From: Kitasatospora viridis
GTDB lineage: Bacteria; Actinomycetota; Actinomycetes; Streptomycetales; Streptomycetaceae
Direction of reading: 5' to 3'
NCBI RefSeq assembly: GCF_007829815.1
Contig: NZ_VIWT01000001.1
Location: 2,627,501 to 2,691,500, forward strand
Length of the DNA stretch: 64,000 nucleotides
Part shown: positions 23,286 through 30,252 of the stretch, piece after piece
Position numbering within the stretch: position 1 is the stretch's first letter
How the letters are laid out: each line of letters begins with the position of its first letter
The notes under the pieces: generated by a model
What the model saw: only the letters and a program-made list of their open reading frames with translations
What the model was told of the DNA's origin: nothing
The model's database searches: none
Position numbers and translations under genes: made by a program

Positions 23286-23884
23286 TGCCCCGCGCCGGAC
23301 TCACCCCCGACGTCGTGGTCGACCACGCGCTCGCGCTGATCGACGAGCAGGGGCCGGGCGAGCTGACCCTGGCGGCGGTGGCCGCCCGGGCCGGCGTGGC
23401 CGCCCCCTCGCTCTACAAGCACGTGCCCGGCGGCCTGGCCGGACTGCGCCGGCTGGTCGCGGTGCGGGTCACCGGCGACCTGGCCGACCAGTTGACCGGC
23501 GCGGTCGCCGGGCTGGACGGCGAGGACGCGGTGCAGGCCCTGCTGCGGGCCTACCACGCCTACGCGCTGGCCTTCCCGCGCCGGTACGCGGCCCTGCCGC
23601 AGGCCCCGTCGGCCGACGACGACGAGCGGCTGACCACCGAGGGCGGCCGGCTGGTCGGGACGATCTTCCAGGTGCTGGCCGGCTACGGGATCACCGACGC
23701 CGAGGCGGTGCACGCGGCCCGCACGGTGCGCAGCCTGGCGCACGGCTTCGCCTCGCTGGCCATCGGCGGCGCCTTCCAGCTCGGCGAGGACCTGGCGGTG
23801 ACCCAGGAGCGGATGATCGGGCTGCTCACCGGCGGGCTGCGCGGCTGGCCCACGGCCGGCGGACCGGCCCGACGGGCGGAGTGA
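23285..23884 (+). CDS. TetR-family regulator with WHG domain
   Basis: 199 residues. The HTH is at about 8-55 (LTPDVVVDHALALIDEQG, then LTLAAVAARAGVAAPSLYKH). The C-terminal half resembles the TetR_C_33/WHG type (LLRAYHAYALAFPRRYAAL, then a helix with LAHGFASLAIGGAFQL). It most likely represses its own operon through the palindrome at 22387-22403, responding to a substrate or product of the hydrolase. Confidence 0.9.
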   Translation: MPRAGLTPDVVVDHALALIDEQGPGELTLAAVAARAGVAAPSLYKHVPGGLAGLRRLVAVRVTGDLADQLTGAVAGLDGEDAVQALLRAYHAYALAFPRRYAALPQAPSADDDERLTTEGGRLVGTIFQVLAGYGITDAEAVHAARTVRSLAHGFASLAIGGAFQLGEDLAVTQERMIGLLTGGLRGWPTAGGPARRAE

Positions 23885-23968
23885 GCGGCCTGTCAGGGGG
23901 TAGCAACCGGGACGGGGTGGTTCATCGGGTTCAAATCATCCCCTGGTCTGATGGTCTGCGGATCGGAC

Positions 23969-23982
23969 AGGACTAAAGTCCC
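23969..23982. promoter_or_regulatory. DosR/DevR-like box
   Basis: The sequence AGGACTAAAGTCCC matches 13 of 14 core positions of the mycobacterial DosR consensus GGGACTWWAGTCCC. It is centred about 35 bases before the start of the small gene at 24011, a reasonable activator position. Streptomyces species encode DevR/OsdR relatives that control hypoxia and stress genes. No DevRS pair is in the window. Confidence 0.5.
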
Positions 23983-24010
23983 ACTCACCCTGAGGACCAT
24001 TGGAGGGGCC

Positions 24011-24229
24011 ATGACGCAGCCCAGCACCGCCGACGCCGTGATCCCGGCACCGCGCACCCGCCCGGTGCCCGCGCCGGCCGCCCCGGTGCTCCGCGCCGAG
24101 CCGGCCCCCGCGCAGCCCACCGGCTGGGCCGCCGTCCGCCGCGGGCTGGCGGTCGTCCGCGGCCTGCGCTCGCTCGCCACCGTGCCGGCCCGGCCGCAGC
24201 CGGGCTACGGCGAGGTGGACGGCCAGTAG
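24011..24229 (+). CDS. Small Pro/Ala-rich hypothetical protein
   Basis: 72 residues. The N-terminal half is Pro/Ala-rich and probably disordered; the C-terminal half (GWAAVRRGLAVVRGLRSLAT) is a basic amphipathic helix that could touch a membrane or nucleic acid. A clear TGGAGGGG ribosome site precedes ATG 24011. No family recognised. Its possible DosR-like control is its only functional clue. Confidence 0.6.
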   Translation: MTQPSTADAVIPAPRTRPVPAPAAPVLRAEPAPAQPTGWAAVRRGLAVVRGLRSLATVPARPQPGYGEVDGQ

Positions 24230-24248
24230 GCCCGCGGCTGACGCCCCC

Positions 24249-25178
24249 TCAGCTGCCCGCCCCGCCCTGCCGGGACCTGCGCAGCTCCTCGTGCAGCACC
24301 CAGGGGTCCGCCACCGGGCCGAGGTGGCCGAGCTTGTCCGGGTTGACCACCAGCCGCACTCCCTGGACCTGACCGTCCAGCACCTCCAGCACCATGACGT
24401 TCAGCACCGCGCCCTCGCGGTCGCGGAAGATCGCGCCGGGCTGGCCGTTGACCGGCCGCGGCTCGCAGCTGACCCCGAGGGCCAGCAGCCCGGGGTACAC
24501 GGCGGCGAGCAGTCGGGCCACCTTGTCCGCGCCCAGCACCGCCCTGGCCAGCTGCGGGGCCTTGCCGCCGCCGTCGCCGGCCAGCGAGACGTCGGCGGCG
24601 AGCAGTCCGCGCAGCCCGTCCAGGTCGCCCTCGCTGAGCGCCCGGAAGAACCGCGCGGCCAGTTCCGCCCGCTCCCTGCGGTCGGCCTCGAACCGGGTGC
24701 GCCCCTCGGCCATGTGCCGCCGGGCCCGCACCACCAGCTGGCGGCAGGCCGGCTCGGAGCGGCCCACCGCCCCGGCCACCTCGTCGAAGCCGAAGCCGAA
24801 CACCTCGCGCAGCACGAAGGCCGCGCGCTCCAGCGGGCTGAGCCGCTCCAGCAGCAGCAGCGCCGCCATCGAGACCGAGTCGGCCAGCTCGGCCGCCCGC
24901 TCCGGGTCCTGGTACGGGTCGGCGAGCAGCGGCTCGGGGAACCACGGCCCGACGTACTCCTCGCGCCGCACCCGGGCCGAGCGCAGCACGTCGATCGAGA
25001 GCCGGGTCACCGCCGCCGACAGGTAGGCCTTCGCGGAGTCCGGCACGGTGGTCGAGGCGTCGTACCGCAGCCAGGTCTCCTGCACCGCGTCCTCGGCCTC
25101 CCCCACACTGCCCAGGATCCGGTAGGCGATCGAGAACAGCAGCGGCCGCAGTTCCTCGAACTCCTCGACCTTGCTCAC
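24249..25178 (-). CDS. ECF sigma factor, ECF41 family
   Basis: 309 residues. Sigma region 2 (about 5-75) and region 4 (about 105-160) are followed by a SnoaL-like C-terminal domain. The ECF41 signature motifs are seen as WFPEP (usual WLPEP), DGGG and NPDKL. In this family the C-terminal extension replaces an anti-sigma factor and modulates activity. GTG 25178 follows GGGGGAG, 28 bases after the stop of the upstream COE gene, so the two form one operon. An exact ECF41-type promoter precedes that operon. Confidence 0.94.
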   Translation of the reverse strand: MSKVEEFEELRPLLFSIAYRILGSVGEAEDAVQETWLRYDASTTVPDSAKAYLSAAVTRLSIDVLRSARVRREEYVGPWFPEPLLADPYQDPERAAELADSVSMAALLLLERLSPLERAAFVLREVFGFGFDEVAGAVGRSEPACRQLVVRARRHMAEGRTRFEADRRERAELAARFFRALSEGDLDGLRGLLAADVSLAGDGGGKAPQLARAVLGADKVARLLAAVYPGLLALGVSCEPRPVNGQPGAIFRDREGAVLNVMVLEVLDGQVQGVRLVVNPDKLGHLGPVADPWVLHEELRRSRQGGAGS

Positions 25179-25206
25179 CGTGGCTCCCCCTTCGTCCCGC
25201 GCGGTC

Positions 25207-25683
25207 TCAGTCCAGCTGTCCGGCCCGGTAGGTGCCGGCCGGCTGACGGGTGATCACGTTCAGCCGGTTGGCCAGGTTCATGAAGGCGATCAGCGTCACC
25301 AGGGTGGTGAGCTGCCCCTCGTCGTAGTGCTTGGCTGCGTCGGCCCAGGCCTCGTCGGTGACGCCGCCGGCCGGGTCGGCCAGCCGGGTGCCCTGCTCGG
25401 CCAGCTCCAGCGCGGCCCGCTCGGCCTCGGTGAAGACGCCGCCGGCCTCCCGCCAGGCCGCCACCAGGTGCAGCCGCAGGTCGGCCTCGCCGGCCGCCGC
25501 GGCCTCCTTGACGTGCATGTCGATGCAGGCCGCGCAGCCGTTGATCTGACTGATCCGCAGCGAGACCAGCTCGCGGGTGGCGAGCGGGACGGCGGACTCC
25601 TTGAAGGCCATCGCGCCGGCCATGAAGTGCTTCAGGGTCTTGTCGGTGCCGAGCCGGGCGAACAGGTCGAGCCGCTGCTCCAT
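25207..25683 (-). CDS. COE-family protein: carboxymuconolactone decarboxylase / AhpD-like
   Basis: 158 residues. The CMD/AhpD fold is recognised by FKESAVPLATRELVSLRISQ, the redox motif CAACIDMH (C-x-x-C-x3-H) and a helical tail. AhpD-like proteins are peroxidase-related, but the COE proteins next to ECF41 sigma factors have no proven reaction. ATG 25683 (MEQRLDL) has GAGGAG upstream. It is the first gene of the ECF41 operon and the expected main target of that sigma factor. Confidence 0.9.
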   Translation of the reverse strand: MEQRLDLFARLGTDKTLKHFMAGAMAFKESAVPLATRELVSLRISQINGCAACIDMHVKEAAAAGEADLRLHLVAAWREAGGVFTEAERAALELAEQGTRLADPAGGVTDEAWADAAKHYDEGQLTTLVTLIAFMNLANRLNVITRQPAGTYRAGQLD

Positions 25684-25724
25684 GGTGTGCTCCTCGGTGG
25701 TGTCCAGTGGCTTGCACACCCTTG

Positions 25725-25751
25725 GACGAGGCAGCCCCGCGCCCTGTGACA
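25725..25751 (-). promoter_or_regulatory. ECF41-type promoter
   Basis: On the minus strand TGTCACA (25745-25751), exactly 16 bases, then CGTC (25725-25728). This is the published ECF41 consensus (TGTCACA-N16-CGTC), so the operon should be autoregulated. The start point would be near 25718, giving a leader of about 35 bases. Confidence 0.85.
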
Positions 25752-25752
25752 T

Positions 25753-25768
25753 CCCCTCGGCCGAGGGG
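25753..25768. other. 16-bp perfect palindrome
   Basis: CCCCTCGGCCGAGGGG directly upstream of the ECF41 promoter and downstream of mgtC. Either a terminator stem with no real loop or a protein site. Confidence 0.4.
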
Positions 25769-25770
25769 GC

Positions 25771-25809
25771 GTCACTCCGCCTCGTCACTCCTCCTCGTCA
25801 CTCCTCCTC
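25771..25809. repeat. 13-bp tandem repeat, three copies
   Basis: GTCACTCC(G/T)CCTC repeated at 25771, 25784 and 25797. It covers the last codons and stop of the mgtC gene, encoding its terminal Glu run. Because the period is not a multiple of three, each copy offers a stop in a different frame. Confidence 0.65.
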
Positions 25810-26523
25810 GTCGCCCGCGTCCTGGGGTTCCTCGACCAGGTGCCAGTGCAGGTCGCGGATGCCGGGTTCCAGCGAGAGCCGGGAGATCACCTGTTCCAGC
25901 GCGCGGGCCGGGTCGCCGGTGGTGGCGATGGTGGCGCGCAGCCGGGTGGTGTGGTCGTCCTCCCGGCGGGCCCGCAGGCCGGTCGGGGTCAGGTTGCTGG
26001 CGCCCAGCGCCTGCAGCAGCAGCACCCGCACCTGCGGCTCGGCCTTGCGGTCGCAGTGCAGGTGGATGGTGGCCCGCACGCCCTCGATGTCCGGGTCGTC
26101 CTGCGGCACCCGGTCGATCAGCCGCCCGGCCGGCCGCAGCACCAGGTGGACCAGCAGCACCGCGACGGTGCCGAGCAGCGCGAACTTCAGGTTGCCGGAG
26201 GCGGCCAGCACCCCGAGCGCGGCCGAGCACCAGAGGGTGGCCGCGGTGTTCAGCCCGCGCACGCTGGCCCCGTCGCGCAGGATCACGCCACCGCCGAGGA
26301 AGCCGATGCCGGAGACCACGTAGGAGGCGACCCGGGTGACCGAGCCGGGGTCCGAGACCGCCTCGCTGTACAGCACGAACAGGGTCGCGCCGGCCGCGAC
26401 CAGCGCGTTGGTGCGCAGGCCCGCCATCCGGGCCCGCCACTGCCGTTCGATGCCGACCAGCGCGCCGCAGCCGACGCCGACGGCGAGCCGGGTGAGGAAG
26501 TCCAGGGTGCTCAGGTGTGCCAC
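25798..26523 (-). CDS. MgtC/SapB-family membrane protein
   Basis: 241 residues. The N-terminal 130 residues carry the MgtC membrane domain: FLTRLAVGVGCGALVGIERQ, the RTNALVAAGATLFVL segment, SGIGFLGGGVILRDG and GLNTAATLWCSAALGVLA. A cytoplasmic C-terminal domain (150-235) follows, as in full-length MgtC. Family members affect growth in low magnesium and membrane potential. TAGCGT six bases before GTG 26523 suggests a leaderless mRNA. No magnesium riboswitch is seen. Confidence 0.9.
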   Translation of the reverse strand: MAHLSTLDFLTRLAVGVGCGALVGIERQWRARMAGLRTNALVAAGATLFVLYSEAVSDPGSVTRVASYVVSGIGFLGGGVILRDGASVRGLNTAATLWCSAALGVLAASGNLKFALLGTVAVLLVHLVLRPAGRLIDRVPQDDPDIEGVRATIHLHCDRKAEPQVRVLLLQALGASNLTPTGLRARREDDHTTRLRATIATTGDPARALEQVISRLSLEPGIRDLHWHLVEEPQDAGDEEE

Positions 26524-26603
26524 GGGCTCACGCTACCGCCGTGCGGCGGCACGGGAAGTGACGCCCGCGCCGCCGCCGGCCGTCCGCCAGGGGGACGGCT
26601 CGT

Positions 26604-29234
26604 TCACTGCTGGTTCTGGTCGCCCTGGTCGTTGCCGTCCAGTGCGCACAGGTCGACGGACCAGATGCCGCGCCCGTGGGTGGCCGCGTAGAGCCGCCCG
26701 TCGGCGCCGATCTGCAGCTCGTCCACCGCGACGGCCGGCAGGTGGCCGACCCGCTCCCAGCCGGTCTGGCCGGCCGGGCGGTAGACCACGCCGAGGTCGG
26801 TGGCCAGCGCCAGGCCGCCGCTCGGGGTGATGGCCAGTGAGTCGGCCGGCACGTCCGGCAGGTTGGCGGAGATGTCGCTCCAGTGCGCGCCCGCGTCGGT
26901 GGACTCGAAGACGTGGCCGACGCCCGCGCCCGGGCCGCCGGTCCAGGCCCGGGAGAACCCGTTCACCGCGAGGTAGACGTGGCTGGAGTTCTTCGGGTCG
27001 ACCGCCAGGCCGGCCAGGTAGCGGTTGGGCACGGTGCCGTCCACCGGCAGGGTGAGCTGCTGCCAGCCGGTGCCGTCGGCGTTGCCGACCGCGAGGCCGC
27101 GGGTGAAGCCCTTGACGTCGCACGGGCCGCACCAGGCCGCGTAGACCTTGCCGCCGGAGGCCGCGACGGCGGTGGCGAGGTGGCCGTCACCGAGGTCGAA
27201 GGCGCTCTGCCAGGCGGTGGAACTGCGGATCGCGTAGCCCTGGGTCTGCACCCAGACGTGCCGGCCGCCGGCCACCCAGAGGTTGCTGTTCTGCTGGTCG
27301 GCGGCGAGCGGGGCGATGAAGCGGGCGCCGTCCGGGCCGGCCGCGTTGTCGGGCGGGGCGACCGAGAAGCTGGTGGCCTTGCTCGGGTCGGTCAGGTAGC
27401 TGCCGTCGTTGACGGCGCAGTTCTGGGTCACGTTGACGGCCAGGTAGACGTACTCCTGGGCGATGTTGCAGCCGTTGGCCGGGTCGGTGAGGGTGCCGCC
27501 GCCGTCGCCGCCGAAGTTGGAGCCCATCACCTTGTCGTGGCCGCCGCGCAGCATCGACTGGCCGTTGTCCTGCATGCCGCCGGTGACCGAGACGCCGCCG
27601 TAGGTCAGGTCCTTGCCGACCCCGACCGAGTAGTACTCCAGGGTGTCGATGGTGCCGTCGTTCAGCGACTTCCAGTCGGTGGCGTGGCCGAGCGGGTCGA
27701 CCTGGCCGTTGACCGGGCGGGAGTAGAGGCCGCCGTCGTTGCCGGCCACCACGTAGGGCTTGCCGTTCAGGCTGCCCACCGCGAGCGCGTGCTGGTCCGG
27801 GTGGGTGGTCTGCGGGCAGCTGCCGCTCTGCTTGGTCGGGTCGATGCTCCAGCAGGGGAAGTTGAAGTTCCAGTACGGGCCCGGGGTGCTCCAGCTGGTG
27901 CCGCCGTCCTTGGTCTCGAAGACCTCCTCCAGGCCGGCCCAGACGTGGTTCGGGTCGGTCGGGTCCACCTGGAGCGACTGGTCGTACCAGGACTGCTGGC
28001 CGGGCAGCTGGCTGGCGGTGTTCAGCGCCGAGCCGGAGTTGCCGAGCTTGGTGGCGTCCGCGATCCGGGTCCACGGGCCCAGCGGGGAGCCCGACTTGGA
28101 GACGAAGATGCCGTCCAGCGCGCTGGCCGGGTTGCTGGTCTGCAGCGCCGGGGACTGGTCGATGGCGTAGTAGCGGGAACCGTCGGCCGAGCGGGCGAAG
28201 GTCACCTCGCCGACGTTCGCCGCGTCGGTCGGCAGGTCACCGAGCGAGCTCGCCCGCTGCCAACTGCCGTCCGCGGCCTTGCTGTAGAAGCCGTTGGTCG
28301 GGTCGCCGCTGCGCCAGCCGATCGCCAGCACCACCTTGGACGGGTCGTTGGCGTCGATCGCGATGTCGTTGGCGAGGTTCTTGTACGGCGCGCTCGGGTC
28401 GTTCGCCAGCTTGCCGCCGGGCAGGTAGTCCGGGTTCGGCGCGAACTCCAGGGTCCACGGGCCGCTCAGGTCGGTGGTGGAGTGGCTCCACACGCCGTGG
28501 CTGGTGGCGGCCCACACCTTGTTCCCGCCGAACCGCAGCTCGTGGATGGTGGTGCTGTCCAGCTCGGAGCCGCCGACCCGGGAGCGGGTGGAGAACTTGC
28601 CGCTGGCCGGGTGGTCCAGCACGTAGACCCCGGAGCCCAGGTAGGCGTCGGAGTTGGTGCTGGCCTCGCCGGTGCCGAGCCAGAGCCGGCCCTGCGCGTC
28701 CAGGGCCAGCGCGCCGGTGGCCTGGCTGGGCAGCTGGTCGCTGATCGGCTGCCAGTGGCCGCCGCCGGTGGAAGAACGCCAGACGCCGCCGCCCGCGCTG
28801 CCGGCGTAGACGTGGCCCTGGTCGTCGGCGGCGACGGCCGACATCCGGCCGGTCACGTCGCCCATGCCCGCCGAGGAGTTGGAGGAGGTGTCGCGGTAGC
28901 GCGGGTCGTCCGAGTTGTAGACCAGCCCGGTGGTGTGCCGCCAGTCCCCGCCGCTGGCGGGCAGTGCCTTCATCGCGTCCCAGGCGGCGGTGAAGGCGCC
29001 GGGGGCGACCACGCCGGGGGCGGTGCGGGCCTCGGCGCGCTGGTCGGCGCCCTCCTGGATGGAGTCCGACTCGTCGTCACCCCCGTCGCCCTTGTCCAGT
29101 GGTCGCACCGTGCTGCCCGTGCCGCCCGCGTGCGGGAGCGGGGCCGCGCCGGCGGGTGAGCCGACGGTCAGGGTCATGGTGGCGGTGATGGCGCAGATCG
29201 TGAGCCAGCGCCCGGTTGTGAGTCGTGCCGACAA
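26604..29234 (-). CDS. Large secreted beta-propeller (BNR/sortilin-like) protein
   Basis: About 876 residues. A signal peptide (hydrophobic about 12-28, cleavage near AGAA) is followed by an acidic linker and many propeller-type repeats with Asp-box-like sequences, for example STGGGHWQPIS, TKDGGTSWSTPG, STDAGAHWSDIS. Several blade starts read GxVYAGSAGGGVWRS or RLYAATHGRGIWS, typical of VPS10/sortilin-type propellers in secreted glycosidase-like proteins. Substrate unknown. TTG 29234 is preferred (GGGAG six bases upstream, good signal peptide); GTG 29285 would add 17 residues. It is the last gene before a divergent-free gap of about 130 bases. Confidence 0.78.
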   Translation of the reverse strand: MSARLTTGRWLTICAITATMTLTVGSPAGAAPLPHAGGTGSTVRPLDKGDGGDDESDSIQEGADQRAEARTAPGVVAPGAFTAAWDAMKALPASGGDWRHTTGLVYNSDDPRYRDTSSNSSAGMGDVTGRMSAVAADDQGHVYAGSAGGGVWRSSTGGGHWQPISDQLPSQATGALALDAQGRLWLGTGEASTNSDAYLGSGVYVLDHPASGKFSTRSRVGGSELDSTTIHELRFGGNKVWAATSHGVWSHSTTDLSGPWTLEFAPNPDYLPGGKLANDPSAPYKNLANDIAIDANDPSKVVLAIGWRSGDPTNGFYSKAADGSWQRASSLGDLPTDAANVGEVTFARSADGSRYYAIDQSPALQTSNPASALDGIFVSKSGSPLGPWTRIADATKLGNSGSALNTASQLPGQQSWYDQSLQVDPTDPNHVWAGLEEVFETKDGGTSWSTPGPYWNFNFPCWSIDPTKQSGSCPQTTHPDQHALAVGSLNGKPYVVAGNDGGLYSRPVNGQVDPLGHATDWKSLNDGTIDTLEYYSVGVGKDLTYGGVSVTGGMQDNGQSMLRGGHDKVMGSNFGGDGGGTLTDPANGCNIAQEYVYLAVNVTQNCAVNDGSYLTDPSKATSFSVAPPDNAAGPDGARFIAPLAADQQNSNLWVAGGRHVWVQTQGYAIRSSTAWQSAFDLGDGHLATAVAASGGKVYAAWCGPCDVKGFTRGLAVGNADGTGWQQLTLPVDGTVPNRYLAGLAVDPKNSSHVYLAVNGFSRAWTGGPGAGVGHVFESTDAGAHWSDISANLPDVPADSLAITPSGGLALATDLGVVYRPAGQTGWERVGHLPAVAVDELQIGADGRLYAATHGRGIWSVDLCALDGNDQGDQNQQ

Positions 29235-29343
29235 AGGAGTCTCCCAGTCGAATGTGGCCGGTGATGCCGGGCGGCACTCGATCACATCCGGAAGATCCCT
29301 GACACAGTTTCAGCGCGCCTGTGATCCGATCGTTGCTGTGAAC

Positions 29344-29357
29344 GCGCCAGATGGCGC
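29344..29357. terminator. Short inverted repeat after the small membrane-protein gene
   Basis: GCGCCA - GA - TGGCGC, ten bases beyond the stop of the gene at 29367-29519 on the minus strand. Short for a terminator; it could also be an operator for the propeller gene. Confidence 0.35.
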
Positions 29358-29366
29358 ATCAACCGC

Positions 29367-29519
29367 TCAGCGGTGCGCACCGAGCCAGAACAGCAGGAAG
29401 AGGAAGGCGCCGAACAGGTGGGCGGCGGCCATGTAGACGAACAGCCGGAAGGCGACCCGGCGGTCGGTCCGCTTGCCGCCGTCGGTGGTGGGGGCGTACT
29501 GGACGCGCTGAACGGCCAT
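29367..29519 (-). CDS. 50-residue single-pass membrane protein (DUF6126-like)
   Basis: 50 residues. A polar N-terminus (MAVQRVQYAPTTDGGKRTDR) is followed by one membrane segment (about 24-46, RLFVYMAAAHLFGAFLFLLF) and a short basic end. It has GGAG upstream of ATG 29519. Such tiny proteins, which I believe are grouped as DUF6126, often sit directly downstream of an XRE-cupin regulator gene, exactly the arrangement here (63 bases downstream). It may be a membrane stress peptide or exporter partner; the function is unknown. Confidence 0.68.
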   Translation of the reverse strand: MAVQRVQYAPTTDGGKRTDRRVAFRLFVYMAAAHLFGAFLFLLFWLGAHR

Positions 29520-29582
29520 CACGGGCTCCTTCAGTCGAACGGGGGTCGAACGAGGGGGTGTTGAGCACCGGGCCCGCAGCGC

Positions 29583-30185
29583 TCAGGGCGCGGTGCGGGA
29601 GACGGCGGGCGCCGGCAGGCACAGGTCACTGGCCGGGCTCTGCAGCAGGGTGTGGACGAAGAGCATCTCCACCCCGTCGGCCGACTCCGCGGCGAACTGG
29701 TGCGGGGTCAGCGAGTCGAACTGGGCGCTGTCACCGGCTTCGAGGAAGTGGTGCTCCTGACCGAGGGTCAGCCGCAGCCGCCCCTTGGTCACGTGCAGCC
29801 ACTCCTCGCCGGCGTGCACCCGGACCACCGCGTCCTGCAGGCCGGGCGGGATCTGCACCCGCAGCGCCTGCATCGCCATGCCGGGCGCGCCGGCCCGGCG
29901 GTAGCCCCAGCCGCCGGTGCGGCTGGGCTCGATCTCCCCGCCGCGGATCACCGGGTCGGGGGCGCCGGGCTGCTCGCCGAGCAGCCCGGCCACCGTCGCG
30001 CCGTAGAGCCGGGCCAGCGAGAGCAGCACCGGCAGCGAGGGCTGCCGGCGGCCGGTCTCCAGCCGCGACAGATAGGCTGGCGAGAGGCCGGCCCGGGCGG
30101 CGGCCGCCTCCAGGGTCAGCCGGCTGCTCTGCCGGTGCTCCCGCAGCCGGGGGCCGAGCCCCGGCAGCTCCTCTTCGGTGGTCAT
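29583..30185 (-). CDS. XRE-family regulator with cupin domain
   Basis: 200 residues. An N-terminal HTH_3 (about 14-68: LGPRLREHRQSSRLTLEAAA, AGLSPAYLSRLETGRRQPSL) is joined to a C-terminal cupin_2 barrel (about 120-190: HAGEEWLHVTKGRLRLTLG, then GDSAQFDSLTPHQF). This is the usual build of small-molecule-sensing repressors such as those for polyamine or amino-acid genes. ATG 30185 is used. Two matching palindromes directly upstream indicate autoregulation. It probably forms an operon with the 50-residue membrane protein. Confidence 0.9.
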   Translation of the reverse strand: MTTEEELPGLGPRLREHRQSSRLTLEAAAARAGLSPAYLSRLETGRRQPSLPVLLSLARLYGATVAGLLGEQPGAPDPVIRGGEIEPSRTGGWGYRRAGAPGMAMQALRVQIPPGLQDAVVRVHAGEEWLHVTKGRLRLTLGQEHHFLEAGDSAQFDSLTPHQFAAESADGVEMLFVHTLLQSPASDLCLPAPAVSRTAP

Positions 30186-30206
30186 GCCACCAGTGCACAC
30201 CCCTCG

Positions 30207-30239
30207 TGCCCGACAGGCAACAAATGTGCCTCAGAGGCA
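30207..30239 (-). promoter_or_regulatory. Two TGCC-N5-GGCA operator sites 20 bp apart
   Basis: TGCC-CGACA-GGCA (30207-30219) and TGCC-TCAGA-GGCA (30227-30239; the second is a perfect 13-bp palindrome). Their centres are exactly 20 bases apart, two helical turns, so two repressor dimers would sit on the same DNA face. They are immediately upstream of the XRE-cupin gene. Confidence 0.65.
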
Positions 30240-30252
30240 AAAAGCCGCGTGC

